The notes under the pieces are model-generated. The model ran no database searches. It was not told the DNA's origin and worked only from the letters and a program-made list of their open reading frames with translations. A program made the position numbers and the translations under genes. From PALSA-1444 sp964291045 (GTDB lineage: Bacteria; Chlamydiota; Chlamydiia; Chlamydiales; Rhabdochlamydiaceae): DNA of 64,000 nucleotides. Within the stretch, counting starts at the first letter, position 1. Each line of letters begins with the position of its first letter. The stretch spans positions 1,679,984-1,743,983 of the forward strand of contig NZ_OZ197277.1 of NCBI RefSeq assembly GCF_964291045.1, written 5' to 3'. Of the stretch, positions 42,689-52,034 are shown piece by piece.

Positions 42689-45370
42689 ATGAAACCGTGG
42701 ATTTTTTTAAGTTGCTGCCTTGTTTTACTTAGCCATCAATCAGCTCCGATCACACCTAAATCTCTCTCTCCGCAAGAGGCGTTTTTTTTAAGAAGGGTGA
42801 CAGAGTTTTGGAAAGATCAAGACTACTCTCTTGCCAAACAGCAAATCCAGCAGTTTTTATCTCAAAATACAAACTCTTCTTTAGAGTCTCCTCTCTACGC
42901 TCTTCTAGGAGATATTGCCTACAGTGAAAAGCAGTTTGCAACCGCTATGACCTATTATCAAAATATCCATGCAAGAGGTGTGTTTGAAAAAACAGTAGGG
43001 CAACGAGCAGAGTGCCTTTACATCTTAGGGATGTATGATGAGTGCTTAAATACTGGAAAAGAAGCGCTTCAAAGCCCTGATTTAATGCCTACCCTACCCC
43101 GTGAAAAGCTAGCTTTTATGGTAGGAGATATCTTGTTAAAAAAAATGCAAGCCTCTCAAGATATAACCTGTGCAAAAAGCTATGGAGAAGAGGCAAAACA
43201 TTACCTCTTACAGGTTCAAAAGGGCCCTTATCAAGATGAGGCACTCTCTTACCTTGCAAGCATTCATGTAGAGCTTAAAGAGTTTCAAGAAGCAGTCAAT
43301 TGTTATACCAAACTCTCTCATCACTTACCCCATCAGCAAGAGATATGGCTGATGAAAGCACTTGTCCTCTTAGAAACATTTAATCAAGAAGAGGGGATAT
43401 CTGTCGCTAGCCGCCTTGTTTCTTTAGGAGGCAAGGGAGCTTCTTTTGCAGCGTATCAAGAGATGCGTCTTCTTTTTCAAGGGGAAAGATTTTTAGAGCT
43501 TACCCAAAGACAAGAGGTGCTAGAAGATGTTTTAGAAAAAAGCCATATTCCGCTTCTTCACGCTTATCTGTCTAAGAGTTATTTAATGCTAAGTCAGCCC
43601 CATGAATCGATCTATCATGGATCCATTTACCTTACACTAGAGCCTGACACTACAGAAGAGCGCCTTCCTATTTATCTCACGCTTCTTAAAAGCTCTTCTC
43701 AAATTGAAGATGAGGCGTTTTTTGATCAGGTTTTACACACAGCAAGTTTTCACTACCCAGCAAATGAAGCGATCTCTTCTTTACTTCTCTTAAAAATAGA
43801 TCAGCATGTGCAAGGAGAAAATACACGAAGAGCTGAGCATGCACTTGGGGCCTTTGAAACCTATTTCCCGCATTTAAGGAAGGAGACTCTTTTTCTTTCC
43901 TCAAAAGCGTCCTTTCTTCTTCAAACCCATCAATGGAAAGAAAGCCGTGAGCTATGGCTTAGCCTCATAGAGCAAGCTTCTTCCGAAAATGCCTTAAGAG
44001 ACGCTTGGCAATCCGCTCTTCACTGCTCACTTCAAGAGTACTCTTCTGCAAATCCTGATGAGCGCATCTTATTAGAGCAAACGGTTTTATCTGATCTTCT
44101 GCAAGCTGAAGCCTATTTCCCTCAATTTTCTGAAAGCATGCAAAAAAGCTCTCAATTTTTTTTAGGGAAAATGCTCTTTCAAAGGGGAAGATACCCTGAG
44201 GCCCTTACAGCGCTCACAAAGTTTTCTACTACTTATCAAGAAAATGAATTCTCTTCTGATGTGTATTCACTTCAAACCGTTTGCCTTGAAAAACTAGAGA
44301 GCGATACTCTTACTTTAATCTCTATTGCTCAAAAAGCGCTTTCTTTGCCTCAAGAAAAAGAAACCAAAGCAAAGCTTCACCTCTCTCTTTTTCACGCCTA
44401 TTCTAAAGAAAATGCGCTAGATACGGCAGCTGAGCATTTGTATCAAGGGATCAAGCTCTCTTCGGAACAGATTTCGCTTCAAGATCAAAAGTGGCTGGTT
44501 AACTACTACCAGAAAAAGCTCTCTTTAGAGGTTGAAGAGATGATTCAAGAAAGAACTCTATCTCTTTTAAAACAGATTCTGCAGATGAATGAAGCGTTTG
44601 AAATCACCTTTAATCCCCTAGAGGAGAACCTTGAACAAGAGGCTCTTTTACTATCACACTTACTTCCCTTAAACGAAAAAGAACAGGTACTAAGATCTCT
44701 TCTTACCCTTCAACAAAACACTTCTTTTCCCTGGAACTGCCGGGGAGAGACCCTCCTTGAGCTCTCTTTAACCTCTTTAAAGCTGAGTAAACCACAAGAA
44801 GCGCTCTTTTACCTCTCTTCTCTCACAGATTTAGAAGGGAAAATTCCCCCCAACATTTACAATCAAGCTGCCTACACAAAAGGGACGCTTTTACTAGGAA
44901 CTCTCTCTTCTTTAGATGAAGAGAGCCAGGAAGTAAAGGGACTGCTCACTCTCTTTAAAGACCTTCAAATTCAAAAGGATTTTAAGTGTGAGCCGCTCCA
45001 TCTAGAATCTGGGCTCTTATATGTTGATTTACGGATTTCTCTAGAGACGCCTTCTTTAAAGCCAAGTTCTGCTGTATTCTTTTTAAAAAGGTTAAAAGAT
45101 GACTTTACCTCTGAGATGCAAGATCAAACAAGTCAATATTCTCTTAGTAATGCGCCCTACTCTTCTCAAAGTGAGCTCATTCACCTCTATATGCACTGCG
45201 TAGATGCTGAAATAGTCATGTGGGAAAGTGCTAAGTCCCCGTTACATCAAGAGCAAAAGGAAAAGGCCCTAAAGCTCTTTCAGGAACTTCTTTGCCACCC
45301 CCTTGCAACAGAGTATCTGAAAAGCCGCCTAGAGAAAAATATTCTCACCCTTCAGCAAGGAATGCCCTAA
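42689..45370 (+). CDS. Secreted TPR-repeat protein
   Basis: This 893-residue protein has a signal peptide (to about residue 19, LVLLSHQSAP), after which nearly the whole chain is helical with degenerate TPR units, for example YALLGDIAYSEKQFATAMTY (about 71), YLASIHVELKEFQEAVNCYT (about 188) and FFLGKMLFQRGRYPEALTAL (about 491). No enzyme motif is seen. It probably acts in the periplasm as a scaffold or binding platform. Its last base overlaps the ATG of the next gene (TAATG), so the two are translated together, and the pairing of a TPR protein with a VWA-like protein recalls Bat-type envelope systems. That comparison is inference. Confidence 0.6.
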   Translation: MKPWIFLSCCLVLLSHQSAPITPKSLSPQEAFFLRRVTEFWKDQDYSLAKQQIQQFLSQNTNSSLESPLYALLGDIAYSEKQFATAMTYYQNIHARGVFEKTVGQRAECLYILGMYDECLNTGKEALQSPDLMPTLPREKLAFMVGDILLKKMQASQDITCAKSYGEEAKHYLLQVQKGPYQDEALSYLASIHVELKEFQEAVNCYTKLSHHLPHQQEIWLMKALVLLETFNQEEGISVASRLVSLGGKGASFAAYQEMRLLFQGERFLELTQRQEVLEDVLEKSHIPLLHAYLSKSYLMLSQPHESIYHGSIYLTLEPDTTEERLPIYLTLLKSSSQIEDEAFFDQVLHTASFHYPANEAISSLLLLKIDQHVQGENTRRAEHALGAFETYFPHLRKETLFLSSKASFLLQTHQWKESRELWLSLIEQASSENALRDAWQSALHCSLQEYSSANPDERILLEQTVLSDLLQAEAYFPQFSESMQKSSQFFLGKMLFQRGRYPEALTALTKFSTTYQENEFSSDVYSLQTVCLEKLESDTLTLISIAQKALSLPQEKETKAKLHLSLFHAYSKENALDTAAEHLYQGIKLSSEQISLQDQKWLVNYYQKKLSLEVEEMIQERTLSLLKQILQMNEAFEITFNPLEENLEQEALLLSHLLPLNEKEQVLRSLLTLQQNTSFPWNCRGETLLELSLTSLKLSKPQEALFYLSSLTDLEGKIPPNIYNQAAYTKGTLLLGTLSSLDEESQEVKGLLTLFKDLQIQKDFKCEPLHLESGLLYVDLRISLETPSLKPSSAVFFLKRLKDDFTSEMQDQTSQYSLSNAPYSSQSELIHLYMHCVDAEIVMWESAKSPLHQEQKEKALKLFQELLCHPLATEYLKSRLEKNILTLQQGMP

Positions 45371-46425
45371 TGTTTTTGAGATCTTATCTCCTAAGCCTCC
45401 TCTTGTTTTGCCTGATGGGGCCCCTCAATAGCTGGGCTCATGTAGTACAACAAGACAAAAGCGCCTCTATGAACCCCCATGAAAAAAACTTGTGCCAAGC
45501 TGATAAGCCCTCTTTTCTTCCCTATTCTCTAGAGCACTATCAATTAGAGCTTTTTCCACAAACAAACTTGAGTCATTTCTTTAGAAGCCGTATCCAAACA
45601 ACACCGCAAAAAGATAACTCCTTTTCTTTTTCTGTTGAATGGCTCTCTAAAGGGACTCTGAATCCCTACTCTTTGAGGCATACATTTCTATTCATTTTAG
45701 ACCCTGACTCCCTCTCTTCTCACACCTATGAACCGTTAAAAAAGGCGCTTCTAAAATCTCTTTCTCTTCTAGAATCTAATGACACCTTTAACATCGTCAT
45801 CATGGGTAAAGTGCCTCTTTGGTTAAGCGAAAAGCCTCTTTCATTAGGGGAACTTAATCCGCAAAAAATGCACCATTTTTTAGAAAAAGCTTATGCATCA
45901 TCTCTCTATTCTGAGCGGTACACACTCCCTTCTCTTCATCATCACTTGCCCTCTTTAGAGGACACGTTGGTAAGCGCTCTCATCATTTCCAAGGGGTCTT
46001 TTCTCACAGAGACACTCAGTCATGAGGCAAGCTCTTGGCTGCAAACTCTATCCAAGAAGGGCTCTATATCTCTTCTCTCTATGGATAAGAGATGTAATAT
46101 CAATCTTTTACAACGCTTTTCAAAAAGCTATCAAGTAGAGCTGATTGACTCTAATACCCTTGGAGCCTTCTCCCGTAAACTCCAAAAGAGGGTGAAAGAT
46201 TTAAAAAGCGTGATTGCTCATGATATCAAAGCGTGGGTCCTCTCTTCTGATGCTACGGTGCAACCTCTTAATCAAGGGGCATTAAAGCCTTTCTTAAGTT
46301 TAAAGGGTTTGAAGTTTGAAGGAGTGTCTTCTCACAAAGAAGATTTTACCCTTGTGATCGAAGGGAAAAATGAGCACCACACTCTATTTCTTCAAACAAC
46401 GATTTCACCCCCTTCTCATCCTTAA
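45370..46425 (+). CDS. Secreted protein with degenerate VWA-like domain
   Basis: The start is set at the ATG overlapping the preceding TAA, giving 351 residues; the frame extends further upstream inside the TPR gene, but that start lacks support. It begins with a signal peptide (SYLLSLLLFCLMGPLNSWAH). The middle (about 105-270) reads like a von Willebrand A fold: HTFLFILDPDSLS for the first strand with D-x-S, a helix, then NDTFNIVIMGKVP and VSALIISKGSFLT. The metal-ion site DxSxS is incomplete (DPDSLSS), so metal binding is doubtful. It is tightly coupled to the TPR protein. The domain call is by eye and moderate. Confidence 0.5.
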   Translation: MFLRSYLLSLLLFCLMGPLNSWAHVVQQDKSASMNPHEKNLCQADKPSFLPYSLEHYQLELFPQTNLSHFFRSRIQTTPQKDNSFSFSVEWLSKGTLNPYSLRHTFLFILDPDSLSSHTYEPLKKALLKSLSLLESNDTFNIVIMGKVPLWLSEKPLSLGELNPQKMHHFLEKAYASSLYSERYTLPSLHHHLPSLEDTLVSALIISKGSFLTETLSHEASSWLQTLSKKGSISLLSMDKRCNINLLQRFSKSYQVELIDSNTLGAFSRKLQKRVKDLKSVIAHDIKAWVLSSDATVQPLNQGALKPFLSLKGLKFEGVSSHKEDFTLVIEGKNEHHTLFLQTTISPPSHP

Positions 46426-46528
46426 GCCTCTTATTGGATTTCTTAAGGGGAGAGCTTTTTCCCTTATGCTGTTGGAAAATTCTCTCTTTCCTTATATCAT
46501 GATCTAAAATTTTAGCTAGGATAGAGTC

Positions 46529-47098
46529 ATGACGCTTAAAATCATCGGGGGATCTTTTAAAGGAAGGGTGCTAAAAGCTCCTAAAGGAGATCAAACAAGA
46601 CCTACGATGTCTATGGTGAGAAAAGCAGTCTTTGATATCCTGCAGCAAGAGATTGAGGGATCGATTTTTCTAGATATCTTTGCGGGTAGCGGCCTCATGG
46701 GGATTGAAGCTTTAAGTAGAGGCGCCTCTCACTCCATTTTTATCGATTCTCATAAAGAGGCTATTTACACATTAAGAATGAATTTAGAAGCTCTTAAAAT
46801 CTCTTCTAACTCTACTGTTTGCGCTCAAGATGTGATGAAGGCACTTAGTTTTTTAACAAAGATAAAAACAGTGTGTGACATCATCTATATTGATCCTCCC
46901 TATCGAGAAAAAGAGCTCTATCAAAAGCTCCTTGCTCACTTTGACTTAAGTCCTCTTCTAAAACAAGGAGGGACTCTTTTTATAGAAGCAAGAGAATCTT
47001 CTCCTTTAGAGCTATCTTCTCAAACTACTTCTCACTTAAAACTCTTATCCACAAGAAACTACGGATCTACGCTTCTTTATCAACTCATCAAAGAGTAA
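46529..47098 (+). CDS. rsmD: 16S rRNA (guanine966-N2)-methyltransferase RsmD
   Basis: This 189-residue SAM-dependent methyltransferase modifies G966 of 16S rRNA. The N-terminal IIGGSFKGRVLKAP and TRPTMSMVRKAVFDIL are RsmD signatures, the SAM site is FLDIFAGSGLMGIEALSRGA (about 47-66), and the catalytic DPPY appears in DIIYIDPPYREKE (about 117). Length and order are standard. It is separated from the envelope pair upstream by about 100 bases and is a housekeeping gene. Confidence 0.94.
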   Translation: MTLKIIGGSFKGRVLKAPKGDQTRPTMSMVRKAVFDILQQEIEGSIFLDIFAGSGLMGIEALSRGASHSIFIDSHKEAIYTLRMNLEALKISSNSTVCAQDVMKALSFLTKIKTVCDIIYIDPPYREKELYQKLLAHFDLSPLLKQGGTLFIEARESSPLELSSQTTSHLKLLSTRNYGSTLLYQLIKE

Positions 47099-47170
47099 AA
47101 ACTTATCATGTTTAAAAGATAGGAAAGCTACTCTTCTTGAAACCAAAAGAAGTGATAAGGGGACCTCCAA

Positions 47171-48457
47171 CTATATTTTCTTAACTCCGTAAAGCGGGAT
47201 TTCATGAAGAGGGCTTTGTCTATTAAACATCCCTTCTGAAATTCTGATGCCATAAGGGCTGCTAGGATATTTACCAAGAAAGTTCTTTAAACTTTTCATC
47301 CCTCCTTGAGTTTTTGATTTCACCTCTACAGGGATGATCTCTTGATGGCGCCTCGTGATAAAATCTACTGTAGCTTGACTACTTGCTGATTCATGATACC
47401 ACGTATAAATTTCTCCTTTTTGAGACGGCTCAGAATAAGCAATGAACTCTTGTGCTACCAGTTGCTCTGCACTGAATCCTAATTGTTTAACATAAAATGG
47501 ATCTGTCACCCATTTAGCAAGGTCAAGCCCAAGAATTCTTTGGGCAATTCCAATATCAAAGAAAAATACTTTGAACTTTTTCTCATTAGCTTCAGCCCCT
47601 AGCGGATAGGAATCTATAGACGTATGAAAGCAGGGATAGGTAATGCCTGCTTGATGCAAAAGATGAAGCGCTTGTTTAATAGGGTAAGTTTTAACATCTG
47701 GATTTACGCCTGAGTATTTAAATTTCTTTCCTAGCTGCTGAGGAATAGAAGAGAATACGTGTCCTACATGTTCTACCTGATCAGCTTTAGCATATTTTTG
47801 AACATCCTTGATATACGTTTTAATCAGGTGGTCTTGAACACTTTGACACAAAGAGGCATCTTTATGTTTAAGCCATGTATCAATAACAACTGGCATTCCT
47901 CCAAGCCACATATAATTTTTCAAATAATCCAAAATCACTGCATGTATGGCAGTATTGATATTTTCATGTTCAATATTTTCCCTGAGATCATCCCTGTTAT
48001 TTGCTGTTAAAAACTCCATAAAAGAAAGAGGGTAGAGGAAAAGATAGTCCACTCTTCCAACAGCTATTCCTACTTTTTCTAACATAAAATCTAGAAATGA
48101 CCCTGCTGCAATGACATGCAGTTCTGGCATCTCTTCTTTAAAATAACGTAAATACTGAATAGCATCAGGACACTCTTGGATCTCATCTAAAAATAAAAGG
48201 GTTTGACCTGGAATAATTTTTTTTTGCGTGTAGATTTCTAACCCCTCTAATGTTTTTTCAAGGGCAATATGGGGAGGGAAAAGAACATGCATCCGCTTAT
48301 CTTTTTCAAAGTTCACCTCAATATAAGAGGAAAATTCTTTACCAAATCGATTAACAAGCCAAGATTTCCCTACATGTCTTACGCCTCTAATCAATAAAGG
48401 AACGCGGATAGGATCATGGCGCCAATTCCTTAAAAACTTTAAGTGCTCTCTTTGCAT
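47171..48457 (-). CDS. AAA_14/DUF4143 family ATPase
   Basis: This 428-residue protein has an N-terminal AAA_14 domain with Walker A LLIRGVRHVGKSWLVNRFG (about 20-38) and Walker B TLLFLDEIQECPDAIQYL (about 85-103), and a C-terminal DUF4143 domain with SAEQLVAQEFIAY (about 332) and VDFITRRHQEIIPVEVKSK (about 370), the latter like the nuclease-fold D-x(n)-E-V-K core. These proteins are widespread, often in accessory regions, with poorly known function; some have been linked to toxin or stress systems. The gene is preceded, on its promoter side, by five copies of a 32-bp repeat at 48481-48641. Confidence 0.85.
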   Translation of the reverse strand: MQREHLKFLRNWRHDPIRVPLLIRGVRHVGKSWLVNRFGKEFSSYIEVNFEKDKRMHVLFPPHIALEKTLEGLEIYTQKKIIPGQTLLFLDEIQECPDAIQYLRYFKEEMPELHVIAAGSFLDFMLEKVGIAVGRVDYLFLYPLSFMEFLTANNRDDLRENIEHENINTAIHAVILDYLKNYMWLGGMPVVIDTWLKHKDASLCQSVQDHLIKTYIKDVQKYAKADQVEHVGHVFSSIPQQLGKKFKYSGVNPDVKTYPIKQALHLLHQAGITYPCFHTSIDSYPLGAEANEKKFKVFFFDIGIAQRILGLDLAKWVTDPFYVKQLGFSAEQLVAQEFIAYSEPSQKGEIYTWYHESASSQATVDFITRRHQEIIPVEVKSKTQGGMKSLKNFLGKYPSSPYGIRISEGMFNRQSPLHEIPLYGVKKI

Positions 48458-48480
48458 AACTAGCTCTCTTTGGCTCTTAT

Positions 48481-48641
48481 TTTAGAAAAAATAGGGGGAT
48501 AAATTCGATAGATTTAAAAAATACAAGGGGGATAATTTAAGAGTTTTTAGAGAAAAAGGCGGGATAAATCTTATGTATTTAGAAAAAATAAGCTCATAAA
48601 TCCCCTAAATGTAGAAAAAAGAGGATGATAAAACTGCTTAG
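48481..48641. repeat. Five tandem copies of a 32-bp AT-rich repeat
   Basis: Units begin at about 48481, 48513, 48546, 48578 and 48610. The shared pattern is TTTAGAAAAAATA, then a G-rich block followed by GATAAAT, for example TTTAGAAAAAATAGGGGGAT in unit 1 and TTTAGAAAAAATAAGCTCAT in unit 4. The spacing of 32-33 bp is about three helical turns. It lies upstream of the AAA_14/DUF4143 gene and downstream of the MORN-like gene. Confidence 0.8.
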
Positions 48642-48719
48642 AGTAATCCCCAAAACCTCATGTCGGTAGAGATTTTTGATAAGAGGACATTAAGAGCCTT
48701 TTAGCCCCCATTTTCCCTA

Positions 48720-51287
48720 TTAGCCCACTTTTTTCCCATGCTCCCAAACGGTTTGAAGGACAAGGTGATTTTTGTGGAATTTTCTTTTAATGCCGTGTAA
48801 CTGATCGTGATCAAATGATTGAAGCACAAGGGGTTTACCCTCTTCATCATACTTATTAAACGGACCATGGCGGTATCCTTCTTGGTAGTTTGCCTCAAAC
48901 ATTAACACCCCTTTTTCATTCCACCTTTTTGAAGGGCCGTGAAGCTTTCCTTGTTGATAAAAAGAGGAAGAAATCAGTTTTCCCTTTTTGGTATAACGCC
49001 TCTCTTCTCCCTCTTTTTGATCTTGATGATAATGCGCTTCATACACCAGTTGCCCTGAAGCGTCATACTCTTTTGAGACGCCCTCTTTGACCCCTTGATG
49101 AAAACAGCATGCCAATTTGACTTTTCCCTCTAAATCAAAAGAGAGTGATAACCCTTCTTCTACTCCGTTTTTAAAAGGCGTCTTAGAAAGGACTCTCCCT
49201 TCCGTATCGTAGTAAATAGCTTCTCCTTCAGGGCGGCCTTGAATAAAGGGGACTTCAAAGATCTTCACGCTCTCTTCTTTTCCAGGAAGAGGTGAAAACA
49301 CCTCTTGAAGACCATGCCTTTGATTTTTTTCATAGTGAGAAATCACGATTTTTCCCTCTACCAGCTTCTCAAAATATCTTCCCTGGAGCAATCCATTTTC
49401 ATACCACGCCTCTTTGTCTAAGGTGCCATCAGGAGCAAAGCTTTTACACACCCCTTGAAATTTCCCGTGGTAATAATGCTCTAAGCGGCGTAACGCTCCA
49501 TTAGGATAAAACTCTTCCATTTTTCCATGTTTTTTTCCTTTATCATCAAAGAGGGTTAAAGAGGCGACATGTCCTTGAGCCTCCCCTAAAGAAGGAGGGT
49601 GATAAAGTCTATGCTCTCCTGTAGGTTTTCCTCTTTTATAATGCATAGAGAGCTTAAGAGCTCCTCCTTCAAAATAGCCATCACATTTCCCTTCAAGTTT
49701 TCCATTTTTATAGTGTGATTTGGATTTAAGCTGACCATTTGGATAAAAAATCTCTTCGATTCCCTCTTTTTCCCCCTCTTTAAAGTAAGCAAAATGAAGA
49801 GGGTGGCCTCCAGTATACCAAAGACGCATCGGGCCATGAAGAACATCATTGACGTAACGGATATCTGAAATCAAGTCCCCCTCTTTATTCCATATCTTGG
49901 AAGAGCCGTCTTTTTTTCCCAAATTAAAACAGTTTTCTATCCGTATTTTTCCCTGCTCATCCCACTCTTTATGCACCTTATCAGGTAGATCACTCACCCA
50001 ATATTGCTCGGTTTTTTTGATCCCATTGGGATGCCAAATCACTAAGTGTCCTGTTTTCTTCCCCTGATGAAAATGCGCCTTCATCATGAGAGTTCCATTT
50101 TCATACCACTCTTGATAAAGACCCTCAATATGTTGATCTTTATAAAGCGCCTCTACTTTGATTTGACCATTTGGATAATACTCTTTATAAGGGCCATCAA
50201 GACCATCTGCCGTATAAAATGCCAAGATTTTTACCGCCCCATCATCATACCACTCTTGATAAGGACCATGAAAATCTCCTTTTTGAAGAGAATACTCAGC
50301 AATTTTTTGCCCTTTCAGGTTCCACTCCTTAATAGGTTTAATAAGCTCTCCTTGTTGGGTAAAACAGGCTTGAAAAGCTAGCTGTTTTCCAGTGTGGTAT
50401 TTAAAGTGCTCTCCAATAGGAATACCTTCTTTATACACCCCTTTTCCAATGAGTTTTCCCTCAGGAGAAAAAAACTGCTCCTTCCCTGTTTTTTTCCCGT
50501 GATGAAACTCTACTCTATACGCCTCTTGTCCATTCAAGTGATACTTGATATGGAGGCCTATTGGGACCCCTTCATGATAATCTTGCGTTTCAATTACAGT
50601 ATGCCCCTCTCCATAGAGAGTGATGGCTATTTGTTTACCGTGAGAGTGTAATAACCCCTTTTCAAAATGCCGTAGGCTTTTTAAAGACCCCTCTTCATTC
50701 CACTCCATCGCAGTGCCGTGAAGTTTTCCTCTCACATACACAAAAAGAGCTGATCTTTTGCCATGATGGTCATATTGCATCATCTCTCCTTGAAGCTTAT
50801 CCTCTACAAAATACGCCTCTTCTGAGAGAATGCCGCTAGGGTAATAGGTGAGAGACGGGCCATGACGAAGCCCTTTTTGAAAAGAAATCACCCTTTTTAA
50901 TCCCCCTTCAGGGTAGAACATACGGGCCTCTCCCTCAATTTTTCCGTGAACGTAAAGAGTTTGCTGCAAAAGGTGCCCCTCTTCATCCCAAATCGTTTGT
51001 ATGCCGTGAGGGATGATCTTCTCTTCAAAGCCAGGTAACACCTCAACATGCATTTCTTGCCAAACTGTGCCAGTTGCGGGGTAATAAATATGGATTTTAG
51101 CGATAGAAGGAGATCCCTGAACCCCTCTTTCATAAAAGATAATTTTTTCTACCTGCCCTGAAGGGTAGAGGCTAATCACACTCTCTTCCCAGTATAAAGG
51201 GTGAGTCTTAGTAATCTCTTGCATCATTTGACTCCCTGTCAAAATGACAAGAGAAAGAATGCTTAATAATGTATTTCTATTCATCAT
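48720..51287 (-). CDS. Large secreted MORN/YwqK-like repeat protein
   Basis: This 855-residue protein opens with a hydrophobic signal (to about residue 20) and then consists almost wholly of MORN-like units of about 22-24 residues, on the pattern G-x-x-H/E-G-x-x-x-x-W/Y-x-x-x-G-x-L-x-x-x-x-x-Y/F, for example GPYQEWYDDGAVKILAFYTA and GKLHGPSKRWNEKGVLMFEA, about 30 copies. Such beta-hairpin repeats occur in the YwqK antitoxin family and eukaryotic MORN proteins, and bind lipids or partners. Export to the periplasm, surface or host is possible. It is a single gene with no close neighbour on the strand. The copies are divergent in DNA, unlike the LRR-like array. Confidence 0.75.
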   Translation of the reverse strand: MMNRNTLLSILSLVILTGSQMMQEITKTHPLYWEESVISLYPSGQVEKIIFYERGVQGSPSIAKIHIYYPATGTVWQEMHVEVLPGFEEKIIPHGIQTIWDEEGHLLQQTLYVHGKIEGEARMFYPEGGLKRVISFQKGLRHGPSLTYYPSGILSEEAYFVEDKLQGEMMQYDHHGKRSALFVYVRGKLHGTAMEWNEEGSLKSLRHFEKGLLHSHGKQIAITLYGEGHTVIETQDYHEGVPIGLHIKYHLNGQEAYRVEFHHGKKTGKEQFFSPEGKLIGKGVYKEGIPIGEHFKYHTGKQLAFQACFTQQGELIKPIKEWNLKGQKIAEYSLQKGDFHGPYQEWYDDGAVKILAFYTADGLDGPYKEYYPNGQIKVEALYKDQHIEGLYQEWYENGTLMMKAHFHQGKKTGHLVIWHPNGIKKTEQYWVSDLPDKVHKEWDEQGKIRIENCFNLGKKDGSSKIWNKEGDLISDIRYVNDVLHGPMRLWYTGGHPLHFAYFKEGEKEGIEEIFYPNGQLKSKSHYKNGKLEGKCDGYFEGGALKLSMHYKRGKPTGEHRLYHPPSLGEAQGHVASLTLFDDKGKKHGKMEEFYPNGALRRLEHYYHGKFQGVCKSFAPDGTLDKEAWYENGLLQGRYFEKLVEGKIVISHYEKNQRHGLQEVFSPLPGKEESVKIFEVPFIQGRPEGEAIYYDTEGRVLSKTPFKNGVEEGLSLSFDLEGKVKLACCFHQGVKEGVSKEYDASGQLVYEAHYHQDQKEGEERRYTKKGKLISSSFYQQGKLHGPSKRWNEKGVLMFEANYQEGYRHGPFNKYDEEGKPLVLQSFDHDQLHGIKRKFHKNHLVLQTVWEHGKKVG

Positions 51288-51473
51288 TCCTTAACTCTCC
51301 TATCCTTCAAGAACCATGAGAAAAATTGCATTTTTCGCATGGCCTTAGTTTAGAAGGGAGGGGGCTTTTTTTCGAGAATTTGATGAAAAATTTGGAAGAT
51401 AACGCTCTTTTGGGTGAGAGTGAAGGTTTTTTTGTAAGTACCCTAGCTCCACATTGTTCTTAAATATAAATAC

Positions 51474-52028
51474 TTATTTTTCTAAAGGGAACAAAGAGCT
51501 CTTTGACTGCAAAAGAGTTTCCGTAGCTTTGATCTTCTCTTCTAAAAAATGAGAGGGGGAAGAAGCGCCCTCATAAGGATGAGAGGTAATGAGACAAGGA
51601 GAGTCAAAATAGAGTGTGTATGCCCTATCATCCTGTAAAAGCGTCACCGCTTTTTCAGGATAAACTCTTCCACTTGGATAAAATGTGAGGGTTAAATCTC
51701 CCTTTGTTTCTTCTCCCTCTGTAATTTTATGGATATGAGAGAGGTGAAAAAGATGGGGTTTAATGATACGCTCATCAGAGTCGGTCGTTAACTGCCACCC
51801 TTTTTTTTCTGGATGAAAGAGAAGGTGCATATCTGATCTATGCATGAGAGCTTGAATTTGAAGCTCTCTTGCTACATCGTACACAAGCTGACACTCTGCT
51901 TGAAACTTGTAATTTTTATAAAACGGAAGAAAAGAGAAGCTAAATAGGGAAAAAACACTGCCCATTAAAGCCAAGACAATGGTGATTTCTATTAACGTAA
52001 AAGCGCGTTTTTGTAACCGATGAGTCAT
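51474..52028 (-). CDS. Type II secretion pseudopilin (GspH-like)
   Basis: This 184-residue protein starts with the prepilin leader QKRAFTLIEITIVLALMG, Glu at +5 of the predicted mature chain, Ala instead of Gly at -1. The rest is a soluble domain whose strand pattern (ELQIQALMHRSDMHLLFHPE and DLTLTFYPSGRVYPEKAVTL) matches a GspH-type minor pseudopilin (FPDxG/FxPxG-like strand). It lies 6 bases after gspG and is the last gene of the minus-strand gsp operon; the order GspD-E-F-G-(H) is the chlamydial one. Confidence 0.75.
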   Translation of the reverse strand: MTHRLQKRAFTLIEITIVLALMGSVFSLFSFSFLPFYKNYKFQAECQLVYDVARELQIQALMHRSDMHLLFHPEKKGWQLTTDSDERIIKPHLFHLSHIHKITEGEETKGDLTLTFYPSGRVYPEKAVTLLQDDRAYTLYFDSPCLITSHPYEGASSPSHFLEEKIKATETLLQSKSSLFPLEK

Positions 52029-52034
52029 GAAAAT

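Noticed and set aside
48481..48641. The 32-bp array considered as a CRISPR
   Set aside because: Copies are degenerate and directly abutting, with no unique spacers, and no cas genes lie nearby.
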